DNA of 64,000 nt from Rhizobium vallis (GTDB taxonomy: Bacteria; Pseudomonadota; Alphaproteobacteria; Rhizobiales; Rhizobiaceae). Shown piece by piece: positions 8,006 through 16,253 of this stretch. Position 1 is the stretch's first letter; each line of letters opens with the position of its first letter. Made by a program: the position numbers and the translations under genes. The stretch is from assembly GCF_003985155.1 (NCBI RefSeq), contig NZ_ML133691.1, positions 186,001 to 250,000 of the forward strand, read 5' to 3'. The notes beneath the pieces were generated by a model, which was not told the origin of the DNA, made no database searches, and worked only from the letters and a program-made list of their open reading frames with translations.

Positions 8006-9328
8006 TCAGAGCCCGCCGACCTCGACCCTCGAGCCGTCAAAGAAGCGCGATAGCCGGAACGGCGTGGGATCGACGCAAGGCCTATCGTTCGCAACCAGGT
8101 CGGCTGCCAGTCGACCGATGCCCGGGCCGATGCCGAAGCCATGGCCGGAACCGCCCGCGGCCAAATAGAGGCCTTTCACATGATCGGACGCCGAGATGAC
8201 CGGTACCGCATCCGGTGTGCAATCCACGTAAGCGCCCCAACTGTCGGCTATCTCGATACCTGCAAGCGCCGGGAACTGCTGCGTGACGCCCTTCAGGATA
8301 GCCGCGATCGTCCGACGACTTGGTCTTGGATCGAGAACACGGATCCGCTCGAAAGGCGAAAGCGCATCCCGGTTCCAGCTTGCCAACGCTTCAGGCCCAT
8401 GAAACATCGATCTGCCTACGCCGATCTGGACCGCTTTCAGTCGCTTCAGAAACATCGGCATGAACCAGCGCGCGTAGCGTAGGCCTTGTGGCGTGATATC
8501 CAATGTTGCCCTACCGCTGACAGCAAGCGTATAGCTGCCGTCCAACCTGCGGGTCAGCGAGCACTCCGGCGTATAGATCGCCTCGCCAAGATTGGTTGTG
8601 GGTCGCGTACGAATTGCGGTCTGGCGCACGCTTGCCTGCGGGAACTGCACGCCGTATTGGCGACAGAACAGGGAGGCCCACGCACCGCCGGCGTTCAGAA
8701 CGGCCTGCGACCTGATTATCCCTTTTTCGGTGATGACGCCCGCGATTGCACCATTGACGATATCGAGACCTCGTGCAGCGCATACCTGATGGATAGTCGC
8801 TCCGAACTTGCGGGCACCATTCGCGATCGTCGGCGCCGCAATGGCCGGCTCGCCCTTGCCATCATCGACTGAATGGACGCCGCCGAGCCAGCGGCGACCT
8901 TGCGCGGGAACTCTGTCATGCGCCTCCCGGGCAGTTAGCATCTTCGTATTGACGTTGAATTGCCGGGCAAGATCAAGCCATTGTTCCCATTCCGCCAGTT
9001 GCTGCGGGTTGTCTGTCGCATAGAATAGGCCGCATTGGCGGAAGCCGACGTCCTCGTCGATTTTTGCAGCAAACTGGTCCCACGCCTGCATGGAAATCCC
9101 TGAGAGCGGCAGTTCGCGCTCATCCCGGTTTTGCCGGCGGCACCAGCCCCAGTTTCGGCTGGACTGCTCACCGCCGACGTAGCCCTTTTCCACCAAAGCA
9201 ACGGAAAGCCCCCGCTCTGCGAGAAAAAATGCCGCCGACGCACCAATAATGCCGCCGCCGATGACGACAACGTCGGCCTTAGCGGGAAGCTCTTGATCGC
9301 TCTGTATACGCTTGAGGAGTGGTGACAT
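8006..9328 (-). CDS. FAD-dependent oxidoreductase, D-amino-acid oxidase fold (paralogue of 22616-23950)
   Basis: 440 residues. Seen: VVVIGGGIIGASAAFFLAERG (FAD Rossmann motif), then VALVEKG and the distinctive GGEQSSRNWGWCRRQNRD block, and a C-terminal AAGGSGHGFGIGPGIGRL FAD contact. The same blocks occur in the protein at 22616-23950, so the two are clear paralogues. Predicted to oxidise an amino acid or N-substituted amino acid in the cytoplasm. GAGGT lies about seven bases before the ATG. It is the most distal gene of the minus-strand operon that starts at 15157 and is separated from the aldolase gene by 157 bp with a potential hairpin, so its expression may be partly independent. Confidence 0.85.
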   Translation of the reverse strand: MSPLLKRIQSDQELPAKADVVVIGGGIIGASAAFFLAERGLSVALVEKGYVGGEQSSRNWGWCRRQNRDERELPLSGISMQAWDQFAAKIDEDVGFRQCGLFYATDNPQQLAEWEQWLDLARQFNVNTKMLTAREAHDRVPAQGRRWLGGVHSVDDGKGEPAIAAPTIANGARKFGATIHQVCAARGLDIVNGAIAGVITEKGIIRSQAVLNAGGAWASLFCRQYGVQFPQASVRQTAIRTRPTTNLGEAIYTPECSLTRRLDGSYTLAVSGRATLDITPQGLRYARWFMPMFLKRLKAVQIGVGRSMFHGPEALASWNRDALSPFERIRVLDPRPSRRTIAAILKGVTQQFPALAGIEIADSWGAYVDCTPDAVPVISASDHVKGLYLAAGGSGHGFGIGPGIGRLAADLVANDRPCVDPTPFRLSRFFDGSRVEVGGL

Positions 9329-9446
9329 TGGGAGACCTCATTTTGGACTACTGCTCTTCGGCCGAGATCCTCTCCGATGTGAGGACGCAGCAAGCATCGT
9401 TTGACAACGCAGCTCATCCCGTTCGACAGGCGGAATGGTGTAATTG

Positions 9447-9480
9447 AGGTTCAGAGGTCGGGACCCGCTCCACTGAACCT
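9447..9480 (-). terminator. Hairpin between aldolase and FAD oxidase genes
   Basis: Perfect 8-bp inverted repeat (AGGTTCAG at 9447-9454, CTGAACCT at 9473-9480) with an 18-base loop, starting six bases after the stop codon of the aldolase gene at 9486. There is no uridine tract, so it may act as a partial terminator or an mRNA-stabilising hairpin. Confidence 0.35.
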
Positions 9481-9485
9481 TTGTC

Positions 9486-10532
9486 TTAGCAAGCCGACAC
9501 GAAACGATCGACCTCGTCGGCCCTCGTTGCAAAACTGCTCACCAGTCGGTGGAGACCTTCGTCCGGCGCGAGGCTTCCGTCGAGGCGCTGTGGCACGGGC
9601 CAATCGTAGAAGATTGCACCCTGTTGGCGGAGTTTGGCAGCGACGTCCTTCTTCAGGATAGCGAAAACCTCGTTGGCGTCGGCTTGCCAGGCGAGGCGAC
9701 TCGTCTGGGAGGCGGTGATGCCCTCGGCAAGGCGCGCAGCCATGGCGTTGGCGTGGCGGGCGAGGTTCAGCCAGAGATCGCCAGCAAAGTAGGCGTCGAA
9801 CTGCGCCGAAACGAAGCGCGATTTCGAAAAGAGCTGGCCGGCGCGCTTTCGCATGAAGTGCATTTCCTGCGCCTTAGAGCGATCGAAAAGCACCAGCGCT
9901 TCGGCGCACCAGCAGCCGTTCTTGGTGCCACCGAAGGAAACTAGGTCAACGCCTCGCTTCCAGGTCATTTCGGCAGGAGTCGTATCCAAGCTGACAAGCG
10001 CGTTGGCGAAGCGGGCGCCATCCATATGAAGCGGCAGCCTATGCGCCTTGGAAACGGCGGCGATCGCGTCGATTTCAGCGAGCGAATAGACCGTGCCACT
10101 TTCCGTTGCCTGCGTCAGCGATACCGCCGTCGGCTGACCGCCCTGGACATTATCGAGTGGGAAGCGCCGAATCTCGGCTTCGAGGCCGGCAACCTCCATC
10201 TTGCCTCGCGGTCCGTCAATCGGCTTCAGTCGCGCACCGTGCGAAAAGAACTCCGGCGCGCCGCATTCGTCGGCGACGACGTGAGCCTCGCGATGACAGA
10301 AGACGACGCCTCCCGCGCGGTTGGCTGTCGCAAGCGCCAGCGAATTGGCCGCCGTTCCGGTGCCGACGAAAAAGACGGCGACGTCGCGTTCGAAAATCTC
10401 CGCGAACTTCTGTTCCACCTTACGGTCGAGGTCGCTGGTGCCGTAGCCCGACGCATAGCCGCCGGCATGCATCATCAGGCTCTCGCCAATCGCAGGATGG
10501 GCGCCGGACCAATTGTCGGATGAAAAAATCAT
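9486..10532 (-). CDS. Low-specificity L-threonine aldolase / beta-eliminating lyase family
   Basis: 348 residues, matching low-specificity L-threonine aldolases (LtaE), fold-type I PLP enzymes that split L-threonine and other beta-hydroxy amino acids to glycine and an aldehyde. Seen: the SDNWSGAHP opening, GYGTSDLDRKVEQKFAEIF, FFVGTGTAANSLAL (PLP phosphate loop), the HMDGARFANA block with the cofactor aspartate, and the Schiff-base lysine in SFGGTKNGC near residue 201. It lies 5 bp after the RidA gene and is co-transcribed with a D-threonine aldolase-like gene, so the operon carries aldolases of both stereochemical classes. Confidence 0.88.
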   Translation of the reverse strand: MIFSSDNWSGAHPAIGESLMMHAGGYASGYGTSDLDRKVEQKFAEIFERDVAVFFVGTGTAANSLALATANRAGGVVFCHREAHVVADECGAPEFFSHGARLKPIDGPRGKMEVAGLEAEIRRFPLDNVQGGQPTAVSLTQATESGTVYSLAEIDAIAAVSKAHRLPLHMDGARFANALVSLDTTPAEMTWKRGVDLVSFGGTKNGCWCAEALVLFDRSKAQEMHFMRKRAGQLFSKSRFVSAQFDAYFAGDLWLNLARHANAMAARLAEGITASQTSRLAWQADANEVFAILKKDVAAKLRQQGAIFYDWPVPQRLDGSLAPDEGLHRLVSSFATRADEVDRFVSAC

Positions 10533-10537
10533 CGCTT

Positions 10538-10981
10538 CTAACTTTCATTCACCGTCATATTGACGGGTTTTGCTGCTTGCGTGGCAGTTGGTTCTTCTGC
10601 GATCACGGCGATGGCATCGACTTCCACCAGATAGCCGTAGTGGAGTTCGGACACCGGCACCACCGTGCGCGCCGGGCGCGCTTCTCCCAACCGCGCGGCA
10701 TAAATCTGGTTGAAGCGGGGCCAGTTGCCGACGCCCACGATGTATGCAGTGACCCTGGCGAGATCGTCTGGGCTTCCGCCGGCGGCTTTCAGAACCGCCA
10801 TCAAGTTGTCGATGGCTTGCCCTGCCTGTGTTTCGAAACTGTCGTCAGCAAGCGGCCGCCCATCTGGCCGGGTCGGGAGCTGACCGGAAATGTAAAGATG
10901 GTCACCAGCCCGTCTGGCCTGTACGTAATGACCTGCAGGGCTGGGTGCTTGGTCGGTACTCACGTTCATGGTTCCGGGCAT
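10538..10981 (-). CDS. RidA/YjgF/YER057c family enamine-imine deaminase
   Basis: About 147 residues. The family core is clear: HYVQARRAGDHLYISGQLP, QAGQAIDNLMAVLKAAGG, and VPVSELHYGYLVEVDAIAV at the C-terminus. RidA proteins hydrolyse reactive enamine/imine intermediates produced by PLP dehydratases and amino-acid oxidases. The ATG at 10981 overlaps the stop codon of the preceding D-threonine aldolase-like gene (TGATG), indicating translational coupling; an ATG at 10969 is also in frame. The frame stays open further upstream inside the aldolase gene, but those residues do not resemble the family. Its position between two aldolases and near an FAD amino-acid oxidase fits a clean-up role. Confidence 0.88.
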   Translation of the reverse strand: MPGTMNVSTDQAPSPAGHYVQARRAGDHLYISGQLPTRPDGRPLADDSFETQAGQAIDNLMAVLKAAGGSPDDLARVTAYIVGVGNWPRFNQIYAARLGEARPARTVVPVSELHYGYLVEVDAIAVIAEEPTATQAAKPVNMTVNES

Positions 10982-12159
10982 CACCAGCCTCCGAAGCGCG
11001 GCCAGCAGGCCTCGACAGCGTGCGAGCGACTGCGGACAACATGATAGGCTTCGTGCTGGGCAGCGGCCGCGCATGCGTGGTTCGGCAGGATCCTCACCCG
11101 GTCTCCGATCGCCAGATCGGGCAGGCGAGCGTCCGAGCCGGGCCGCACGGCGATGATACCGTGCTCCTGGTTCGCATCGGCAACGATGATGTCCTGGTAG
11201 GCACTTCCGTCGATATCACAGACGAGGCCATATCCCTGGTCGACGGCTTGCTTGCCGGTTCCACGGTCGCGCGACAGCGACATCCATCCGCCGTCAGTTA
11301 TGATCCAACCCTTCTCGCGCTGGTGTCCGATAACCGTAGCCAGAACGCTGAGCGCGATGTCATCGACGTGGCAAATGCCGATGCCTGCCATCACGAGATC
11401 GAAGAACACGAATACGCCGGCGCGGACTTCAGTCACCCCGGTCAGATCCTTCGCATGATGGGCCGTCGGCGTCGAACCGACGCTGACGACCGGGCACGGC
11501 AGACCCGCACCGCGAAGAAGCTGCGCGGCTTCAACAACGGCCAACCGCTCCGCTTGTGCATAGTGGTGCTGCGCCTCGTCGCCTCCACCTCTGTAGCTGT
11601 CGCCGGCATGGGTCAGAACGCCACGCAGTTCCGCCCCTGCGGCCAGGACCTTCCCGATCTCCAGCAACTGAGCGTGATTATTTGGCACCACACCCGAGCG
11701 GTGGCCATCGCAGTCGATCTCGATCATGGCTGGGATCCGCATTCCGGCCTTTCGGGATGCCGCGGCAACCGCCTCCGCCTGCTCAACAGTATCGAGTACC
11801 ACCACGAGATCGACGCCCTTGGCGCGCAGTTCGACGACACGTGCGAGCTTCTCCGGGGCGATGCCGACCGCATAGATCATGTCGCGAACGCCATCGGTCG
11901 CGAACTGCTCGGCTTCCTTCAGCGTGGAGACGGTCGCCGGCCCCTCCGGCGCACTCATGATGCGCCGGGCCACGTCAGTTGACTTTGCGGTCTTCAGATG
12001 CGGTCGAAGCGACACACCCAGGCTATCGAGCCGGTTCCTGAGCCGCGTGATATTCCGGTCCATCCGGTCCGCGTCCAGAACCAGACAGGGCGTTTCCAGC
12101 GTCTCAAGAGTGGTCGTGGCCGCCAAGCGAGAGGAGGGGTCGAACGTCGCTAGATCCAT
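10981..12159 (-). CDS. D-threonine aldolase / D-serine dehydratase-like PLP enzyme
   Basis: About 392 residues of the fold-type III (alanine racemase-like) D-threonine aldolase/DSD1 family. Seen: LETPCLVLDADRMDRNI, the Schiff-base lysine in LRPHLKTAKS near residue 56, EIDCDGHRSGV, and a C-terminal metal site in PNHACAAAAQHEAYHVV (His and Cys ligands). The family cleaves D-beta-hydroxy amino acids to glycine plus an aldehyde, or dehydrates D-serine; beta-hydroxyaspartate aldolase BhcC is also a member. GGAG sits nine bases before the ATG at 12159, preferred over the ATG at 12174. It is operon partner of RidA, an L-threonine aldolase-like enzyme and acid-sugar enzymes. Confidence 0.87.
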   Translation of the reverse strand: MDLATFDPSSRLAATTTLETLETPCLVLDADRMDRNITRLRNRLDSLGVSLRPHLKTAKSTDVARRIMSAPEGPATVSTLKEAEQFATDGVRDMIYAVGIAPEKLARVVELRAKGVDLVVVLDTVEQAEAVAAASRKAGMRIPAMIEIDCDGHRSGVVPNNHAQLLEIGKVLAAGAELRGVLTHAGDSYRGGGDEAQHHYAQAERLAVVEAAQLLRGAGLPCPVVSVGSTPTAHHAKDLTGVTEVRAGVFVFFDLVMAGIGICHVDDIALSVLATVIGHQREKGWIITDGGWMSLSRDRGTGKQAVDQGYGLVCDIDGSAYQDIIVADANQEHGIIAVRPGSDARLPDLAIGDRVRILPNHACAAAAQHEAYHVVRSRSHAVEACWPRFGGW

Positions 12160-12237
12160 GTATCTGATCTCCAAAATCGAAATTAACCTTGTCGCTAAAT
12201 CGTAAAGATAGCAATTAATGGTCGGTGAAGGTTCGAT

Positions 12238-12963
12238 TCAGCCAGCTGTTAATGGTGACAGCGCAATATCACCCGCATCAGCCTGAATCCGCGTGAGTAC
12301 GTCGATCTCCTTCTCGATCTCAAACCGCAGATTTGAACTGCCTGAAAATGCGCCATTGAAAGCCGCCGTGCCGATAGTAAACCCTGCTGCGCCAGATCGT
12401 ATCACGGCCGCCATCCTTTCAGGACTGTCGATCGATCCGGCAACCACTACAGGCTTCTCGACGGCTTCGCACACCCGCGTCATCAACGCTTCGACATCTC
12501 CGTGGAAACGATAGGCGAGCAGATCGAGACCGCTGACACCGTCGATCGCAGCCAATTGCCGAGCACTGTCCACAATTGTTTCGATCGTCCCTTCGAGCTT
12601 ACTCGGGTGTCCCACGATCTTGCCGGGGAACGGATAGTACTGGATGTTCCTCCTAGCAATGACTGGCAAAACGACACTTGGTCTGGTTCCACCCATCAAG
12701 ATGTCGACATCAAGGTCGACCGCGGCCTGCGCGGACCGTCGCTCGCTTTCCTCGTCGAGGCTGACCACTTCGAGATAGAGCGTGGCGCCCGCCGCCTTGA
12801 TCGCTGAAGCAAGGACCAAAAGTTCATCGAACGGCAGACCAATATCCTTGAATCCCACATGCGTGATTCCGGCGGCAAGGACATCCTTGAGGCGGTCGGT
12901 CGCGTCGGCAACGGTCCGATCCTGATTGGTCAGCATGAAAATGAAGTCGGGGGCCTGGGGCAT
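12238..12963 (-). CDS. Uncharacterised TIM-barrel protein in an acid-sugar/hydroxy-amino-acid operon
   Basis: 241 residues. No confident family name. The alternation of strands and helices (FIFMLTNQD, AGITHVGFKDIG, TLYLEVVSLD, VDILMGG, VVVAGSIDSPERM, AAGFTIGTAAF) fits a small beta/alpha barrel; the last two segments look like the C-terminal phosphate-binding loops of HisA/NanE-like barrels, so a phosphorylated substrate is plausible. CTAGGAGGGC gives a strong ribosome binding site seven bases before the ATG. The gene follows the PdxA2-like gene by 11 bp and precedes the D-threonine aldolase-like gene, so it probably performs a missing step (aldolase, epimerase or isomerase) on a four-carbon phosphate. 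Function is not known to me. Confidence 0.75.
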   Translation of the reverse strand: MPQAPDFIFMLTNQDRTVADATDRLKDVLAAGITHVGFKDIGLPFDELLVLASAIKAAGATLYLEVVSLDEESERRSAQAAVDLDVDILMGGTRPSVVLPVIARRNIQYYPFPGKIVGHPSKLEGTIETIVDSARQLAAIDGVSGLDLLAYRFHGDVEALMTRVCEAVEKPVVVAGSIDSPERMAAVIRSGAAGFTIGTAAFNGAFSGSSNLRFEIEKEIDVLTRIQADAGDIALSPLTAG

Positions 12964-12974
12964 CGAAAGCCCTC

Positions 12975-13949
12975 CTAGATTGCGTTGAGAAGCAGAGCCT
13001 GATCGAAGGCATAGCGAAGAGAGGAATGGTCGGCCGTGCCCTGGCCCGCGATGTCGAATGCGGTGCCGTGATCGACGCTGGTCCGGATGAAGGGCAAGCC
13101 GATGGTGACGTTGACGCCGTTGTCGATGCCGAAATACTTGACCGGAATGAGCCCCTGGTCGTGGTATTGTGCAACGACGATGTCGAACTCACCCTTGCGG
13201 GCCCGCATGAAAATCGTGTCTCCGGGCCAAGGGCCGGACGCATTTATTCCAAATTCCTGAGCGCGCCTGATCGCCGGCGCGATGATGTCGAGATCTTCGC
13301 GTCCGAACATGCCGTTTTCACCGGCATGGGGATTGAGACCGGCGACCGCAACGCGCGGCGAGGCGATGCCATAAGTCTTGCCTGCCCTGTGCGCCAATTC
13401 GATCGTTCTGAGCACCGAATCCTGCGTCACCAGGTCGATTGCGTCGCGCAACGACACGTGGATCGTCACCAGAATGACACGCAATTCATCGTTTGCCAGC
13501 ATCATCGCGAACTTGTCGGTCCCCGACCGTTCAGCAAGGATTTCGGTGTGGCCGGGATAATTGAGCCCACCCTTCTTCATTGCTTCCTTATTGATCGGCG
13601 CGGTGACGATTGCCCCGATGTTTCCTGCCAGCGCTTCGTCGATCGCTCTCACGACATAATCGTAGCTCGCGCGCCCGGCACGAGCGTCCACCTGACCGAT
13701 CGGCAAATCGTTCGGCAGATCCGAGACGTTAAGGACGGGTATGAGGGTCGCGTCTCGGACCGCCTCATCGACCGACGCGATGGGCTGCACTTGGAGAGGA
13801 AGAGCCAAGGCCCGAACCGCGCGTTCCATCACCTTCGCGTCGCCGATCACCACCGCTTGCTCCGGCAGTCCGTCCGCGAAAAGGCGCGCGATGATTTCCG
13901 GGCCGATCCCACAGGGATCGCCCATCGTTATTCCAACAGGTTTCTTCAT
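12975..13949 (-). CDS. 4-hydroxythreonine-4-phosphate dehydrogenase family protein (PdxA2-like)
   Basis: 324 residues, typical for PdxA. The metal ligands are visible: PGHTEILAE, NPHAGENG and AQYHDQGLIPVK carry the three histidines, and the C-terminal TSVDHGTAFDIAG block is intact. PdxA oxidises 4-phosphohydroxy-L-threonine in vitamin B6 synthesis; PdxA2 paralogues next to DUF1537 kinases oxidise D-threonate or D-erythronate 4-phosphate to dihydroxyacetone phosphate and CO2. Its start overlaps the stop of the kinase gene by 4 bp, the classical arrangement for that second role. A catabolic PdxA2 is therefore inferred, though aldolases in the operon leave open that a hydroxylated amino acid is the true substrate. 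Confidence 0.88.
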   Translation of the reverse strand: MKKPVGITMGDPCGIGPEIIARLFADGLPEQAVVIGDAKVMERAVRALALPLQVQPIASVDEAVRDATLIPVLNVSDLPNDLPIGQVDARAGRASYDYVVRAIDEALAGNIGAIVTAPINKEAMKKGGLNYPGHTEILAERSGTDKFAMMLANDELRVILVTIHVSLRDAIDLVTQDSVLRTIELAHRAGKTYGIASPRVAVAGLNPHAGENGMFGREDLDIIAPAIRRAQEFGINASGPWPGDTIFMRARKGEFDIVVAQYHDQGLIPVKYFGIDNGVNVTIGLPFIRTSVDHGTAFDIAGQGTADHSSLRYAFDQALLLNAI

Positions 13950-15157
13950 TTCTTATCTCCAAGCCAGAGGCCCCGAAGCACCTCGGCTGATTTCAGCAGG
14001 ATATTGGACGAGCCGAAGCCGCCCGCCTTTGTGATGATGTGAATAGGATGGGGGCCGGTCGTGCGGCCCACCGGGATGCCGGGCTCGACCTCGCCGAGAA
14101 GATTCACAGACGCGATCTCAAGTTCGCTCAGCACGGATTCGGCGGTGTCACCGCCGGTCAGGAAGAGTCCGGTCACCGGATGATGCTCCATAATCGCGCG
14201 GGCAGCCTTGCCAAGAGCGATTGCGATCGACCGAGGATCAGCGGAGGCGCCCCGGTCCGACGTAGTTAGAATAACTTCACCGCTGGTTCCGCATTTTCTG
14301 TATTGGGCAGCGGCGTTTTCGGCCGCTAGGCCGGCAGAGCGGGACGCCACCTCGGCGTCGATGATGATCTGCCGGACGTCGCCAGTGCTGATGAGCCGTG
14401 AGCATTGCTCGCGGCTCAGGGGGTTGACGCTGCCAATGACGAAGAGATTGAGCGCCGTCGCGAGAGGAAACAGCGTAGTGTCATCGGCGCGACCCACATA
14501 GTCTGCCAGCGCGATTGCCAGTCCTGGAGAACCGCACCAAAGAATCGACTTCGGATCCGCCGCCGATTTCACCAGCCGAGTCAGATCATCCTGCGTTGTG
14601 GCATCGGCGATCAACAATTTCCGGTGATCTGCGGTCAGTTCGCCCGACTTTAATATACGGATTTCCGTAAGCCCAAGGTGACGGATTTCCTCCTCTGGGA
14701 TATCCCGATACAGGGCCCGAAGATGGGAGTCCGCTATGGGGTGGAGCGGGTCCTTTGCAAACTCGGTTTCCTCCAGCGGGACGCCATGAAGAAGCTGACG
14801 CCCTCCTTCAGTAGTGCGTCCGCCTGCGGGGAAAGCCGGAGCGACGATTGCGATGGTCCGACCAGACGCCGCGAGCGCGGCTGTTATCTCAGCTCCAATG
14901 TGGCCGCGAATGGTGGAATCAACGGTATTGTAAAGGATTTCCGCGGACGCCAGGCTTTTCGCCGCCTGCGTCGCCCGATCGATAGCGTCCTCAACCGGCG
15001 CACTCCGACTCGCCTTGTTGATAGAGATAATCGCGACCTTTTCAAGCGACGATCGCCGGTAGTCGGTGACGACAAGGCATCTGTGCCCCATGCTCACGAA
15101 TGGTGCGGCGCCATCCGTTGCACTCGTCAGATCATCGGCTAGAATTCCTACCTTCAA
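13946..15157 (-). CDS. Four-carbon acid sugar kinase (DUF1537 family, DtnK-like)
   Basis: 403 residues. Family motifs in order: ILADDLTSATDGAAPF at the N-terminus, TVDSTIRGHIG, APAFPAGGRTT, VIGSVNPLSREQ, LFLTGGDTAESVL and the C-terminal IITKAGGFG. DUF1537 proteins are kinases of D-threonate, D-erythronate and related four-carbon acids. The start is a TTG at 15157 with AGGAG eight bases upstream; no ATG fits the conserved N-terminus. It is the first gene of a seven-gene minus-strand operon and is divergent from a LysR regulator 107 bp away, the likely controller. Confidence 0.9.
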   Translation of the reverse strand: MKVGILADDLTSATDGAAPFVSMGHRCLVVTDYRRSSLEKVAIISINKASRSAPVEDAIDRATQAAKSLASAEILYNTVDSTIRGHIGAEITAALAASGRTIAIVAPAFPAGGRTTEGGRQLLHGVPLEETEFAKDPLHPIADSHLRALYRDIPEEEIRHLGLTEIRILKSGELTADHRKLLIADATTQDDLTRLVKSAADPKSILWCGSPGLAIALADYVGRADDTTLFPLATALNLFVIGSVNPLSREQCSRLISTGDVRQIIIDAEVASRSAGLAAENAAAQYRKCGTSGEVILTTSDRGASADPRSIAIALGKAARAIMEHHPVTGLFLTGGDTAESVLSELEIASVNLLGEVEPGIPVGRTTGPHPIHIITKAGGFGSSNILLKSAEVLRGLWLGDKK

Positions 15158-15264
15158 AGTCGCGCTCCTGTCGGCTTTTGTGTGACGAGGAGGATATTAG
15201 CGCTATTGCTTTTGCCGGAAAAACGATCAATTCTGACCGAAATCCGTCACTTTATCTCACAGAT

Positions 15265-16134
15265 ATGGCCGCACGATTCCCATCTTTATCCGCGCTTCGA
15301 GTGTTTGAGGCAGCTGCACGGCATTTGAATTTCGGGCGTGCCGGCGATGAATTGTTCGTCACGCACAGCGCCGTCAGCAAACAAATCCGCTTGCTTGAGG
15401 AAGACTTGGGAGTGGCCCTTTTCGAACGAAGAAACAGAGCCGTTTTCCTGACCGACTCTGGACGGCGTCTGCTTGTAACGATGAGCGAAGTGTTTCGGCA
15501 GATCAGCGAGTGTTGCGATGAAATCAAAGGTGGCGGTTCGGCACCACTTGTACTCTCGTGCGAGCCGACATTCACACAGCGCTGGCTGATCCCGCGCCTT
15601 CCGCTGTTTAACGCACTTCATCCGGAGATTGAGGTTCACGTCTTGGCCGCTGGCGGCCCTGTAAACTTCGACAGGAGCCATATTGATCTCGCGCTGCGGA
15701 GAAGCGATTTCAGCTGGCCGCCGGAACTGTTTGTGGAAACGGTTGTCGAAGAACGTGTCGGCCCAGTGTGCGCGTCACGCCTGTTGGCGTCCGGCAGCGA
15801 TGAAATCCTTTGCTTGCCTCGCATTCATTCGGCCACGCGTCGAGATGCGTGGACGCGTTACATCGCCGACAACCAGATCGGAGACCCAAATCCACCCGGC
15901 AGCCAAGTGTTCGAACACTTCTATTTGAGTATCGAAGCTGCAATCGCCGGGCTAGGTGCCGCGATAGGCCCAGAGCCGCTGGTCGCCGACGCTGTGGAAA
16001 GCGGGCAACTGGTGGCGCCGCTGGGGTTCTCCGGTAACGGCTATCATTACATCCTGTTGAGCCGACTTCCTTTCGAAGGCGATGCCAGAAAACGAACCTT
16101 CCTCTCTTGGCTTCGACGACAGTTTGGTCCCTGA
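15265..16134 (+). CDS. LysR family regulator (GcvA-like)
   Basis: 289 residues from the ATG at 15265. The N-terminal winged helix (LSALRVFEAAARHLNFGRAG, FVTHSAVSKQIRLLEEDLG, ALFERRNR) and the following effector domain match the GcvA-type branch. The frame is open upstream to 15100 but the conserved start is clear. It is divergent from the DUF1537-led operon; the 107-bp gap should contain its operator and both promoters. Effector unknown, probably a four-carbon acid or hydroxy amino acid. Confidence 0.9.
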   Translation: MAARFPSLSALRVFEAAARHLNFGRAGDELFVTHSAVSKQIRLLEEDLGVALFERRNRAVFLTDSGRRLLVTMSEVFRQISECCDEIKGGGSAPLVLSCEPTFTQRWLIPRLPLFNALHPEIEVHVLAAGGPVNFDRSHIDLALRRSDFSWPPELFVETVVEERVGPVCASRLLASGSDEILCLPRIHSATRRDAWTRYIADNQIGDPNPPGSQVFEHFYLSIEAAIAGLGAAIGPEPLVADAVESGQLVAPLGFSGNGYHYILLSRLPFEGDARKRTFLSWLRRQFGP

Positions 16135-16253
16135 AGGCCGCAGTTTGGCAAGACTGCGAGGCCGGCGTGGGTTATCGACTCGGGCGGCGACTTAACGAGG
16201 ATCGCAGCCGATACAGTGGACACGCATTGCGCCTCAATACCAATTGCCACACC

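Noticed and set aside
10828..11982. A 384-codon plus-strand frame
   Set aside because: Antisense to the D-threonine aldolase-like gene and RidA, both of which show conserved catalytic motifs.
134..12159. A complete beta-hydroxyaspartate cycle (dehydratase, reductase and aldolase families all present)
   Set aside because: The genes are in two separate transcripts, the class V aminotransferase BhcA and an IclR-type BhcR are absent, and the aldolase sits in a different operon.
12185..12240. GGTTCGATTCA resembling a tRNA T-loop
   Set aside because: No acceptor or anticodon stem can be formed around it and it lies just downstream of a coding region's start; chance match.
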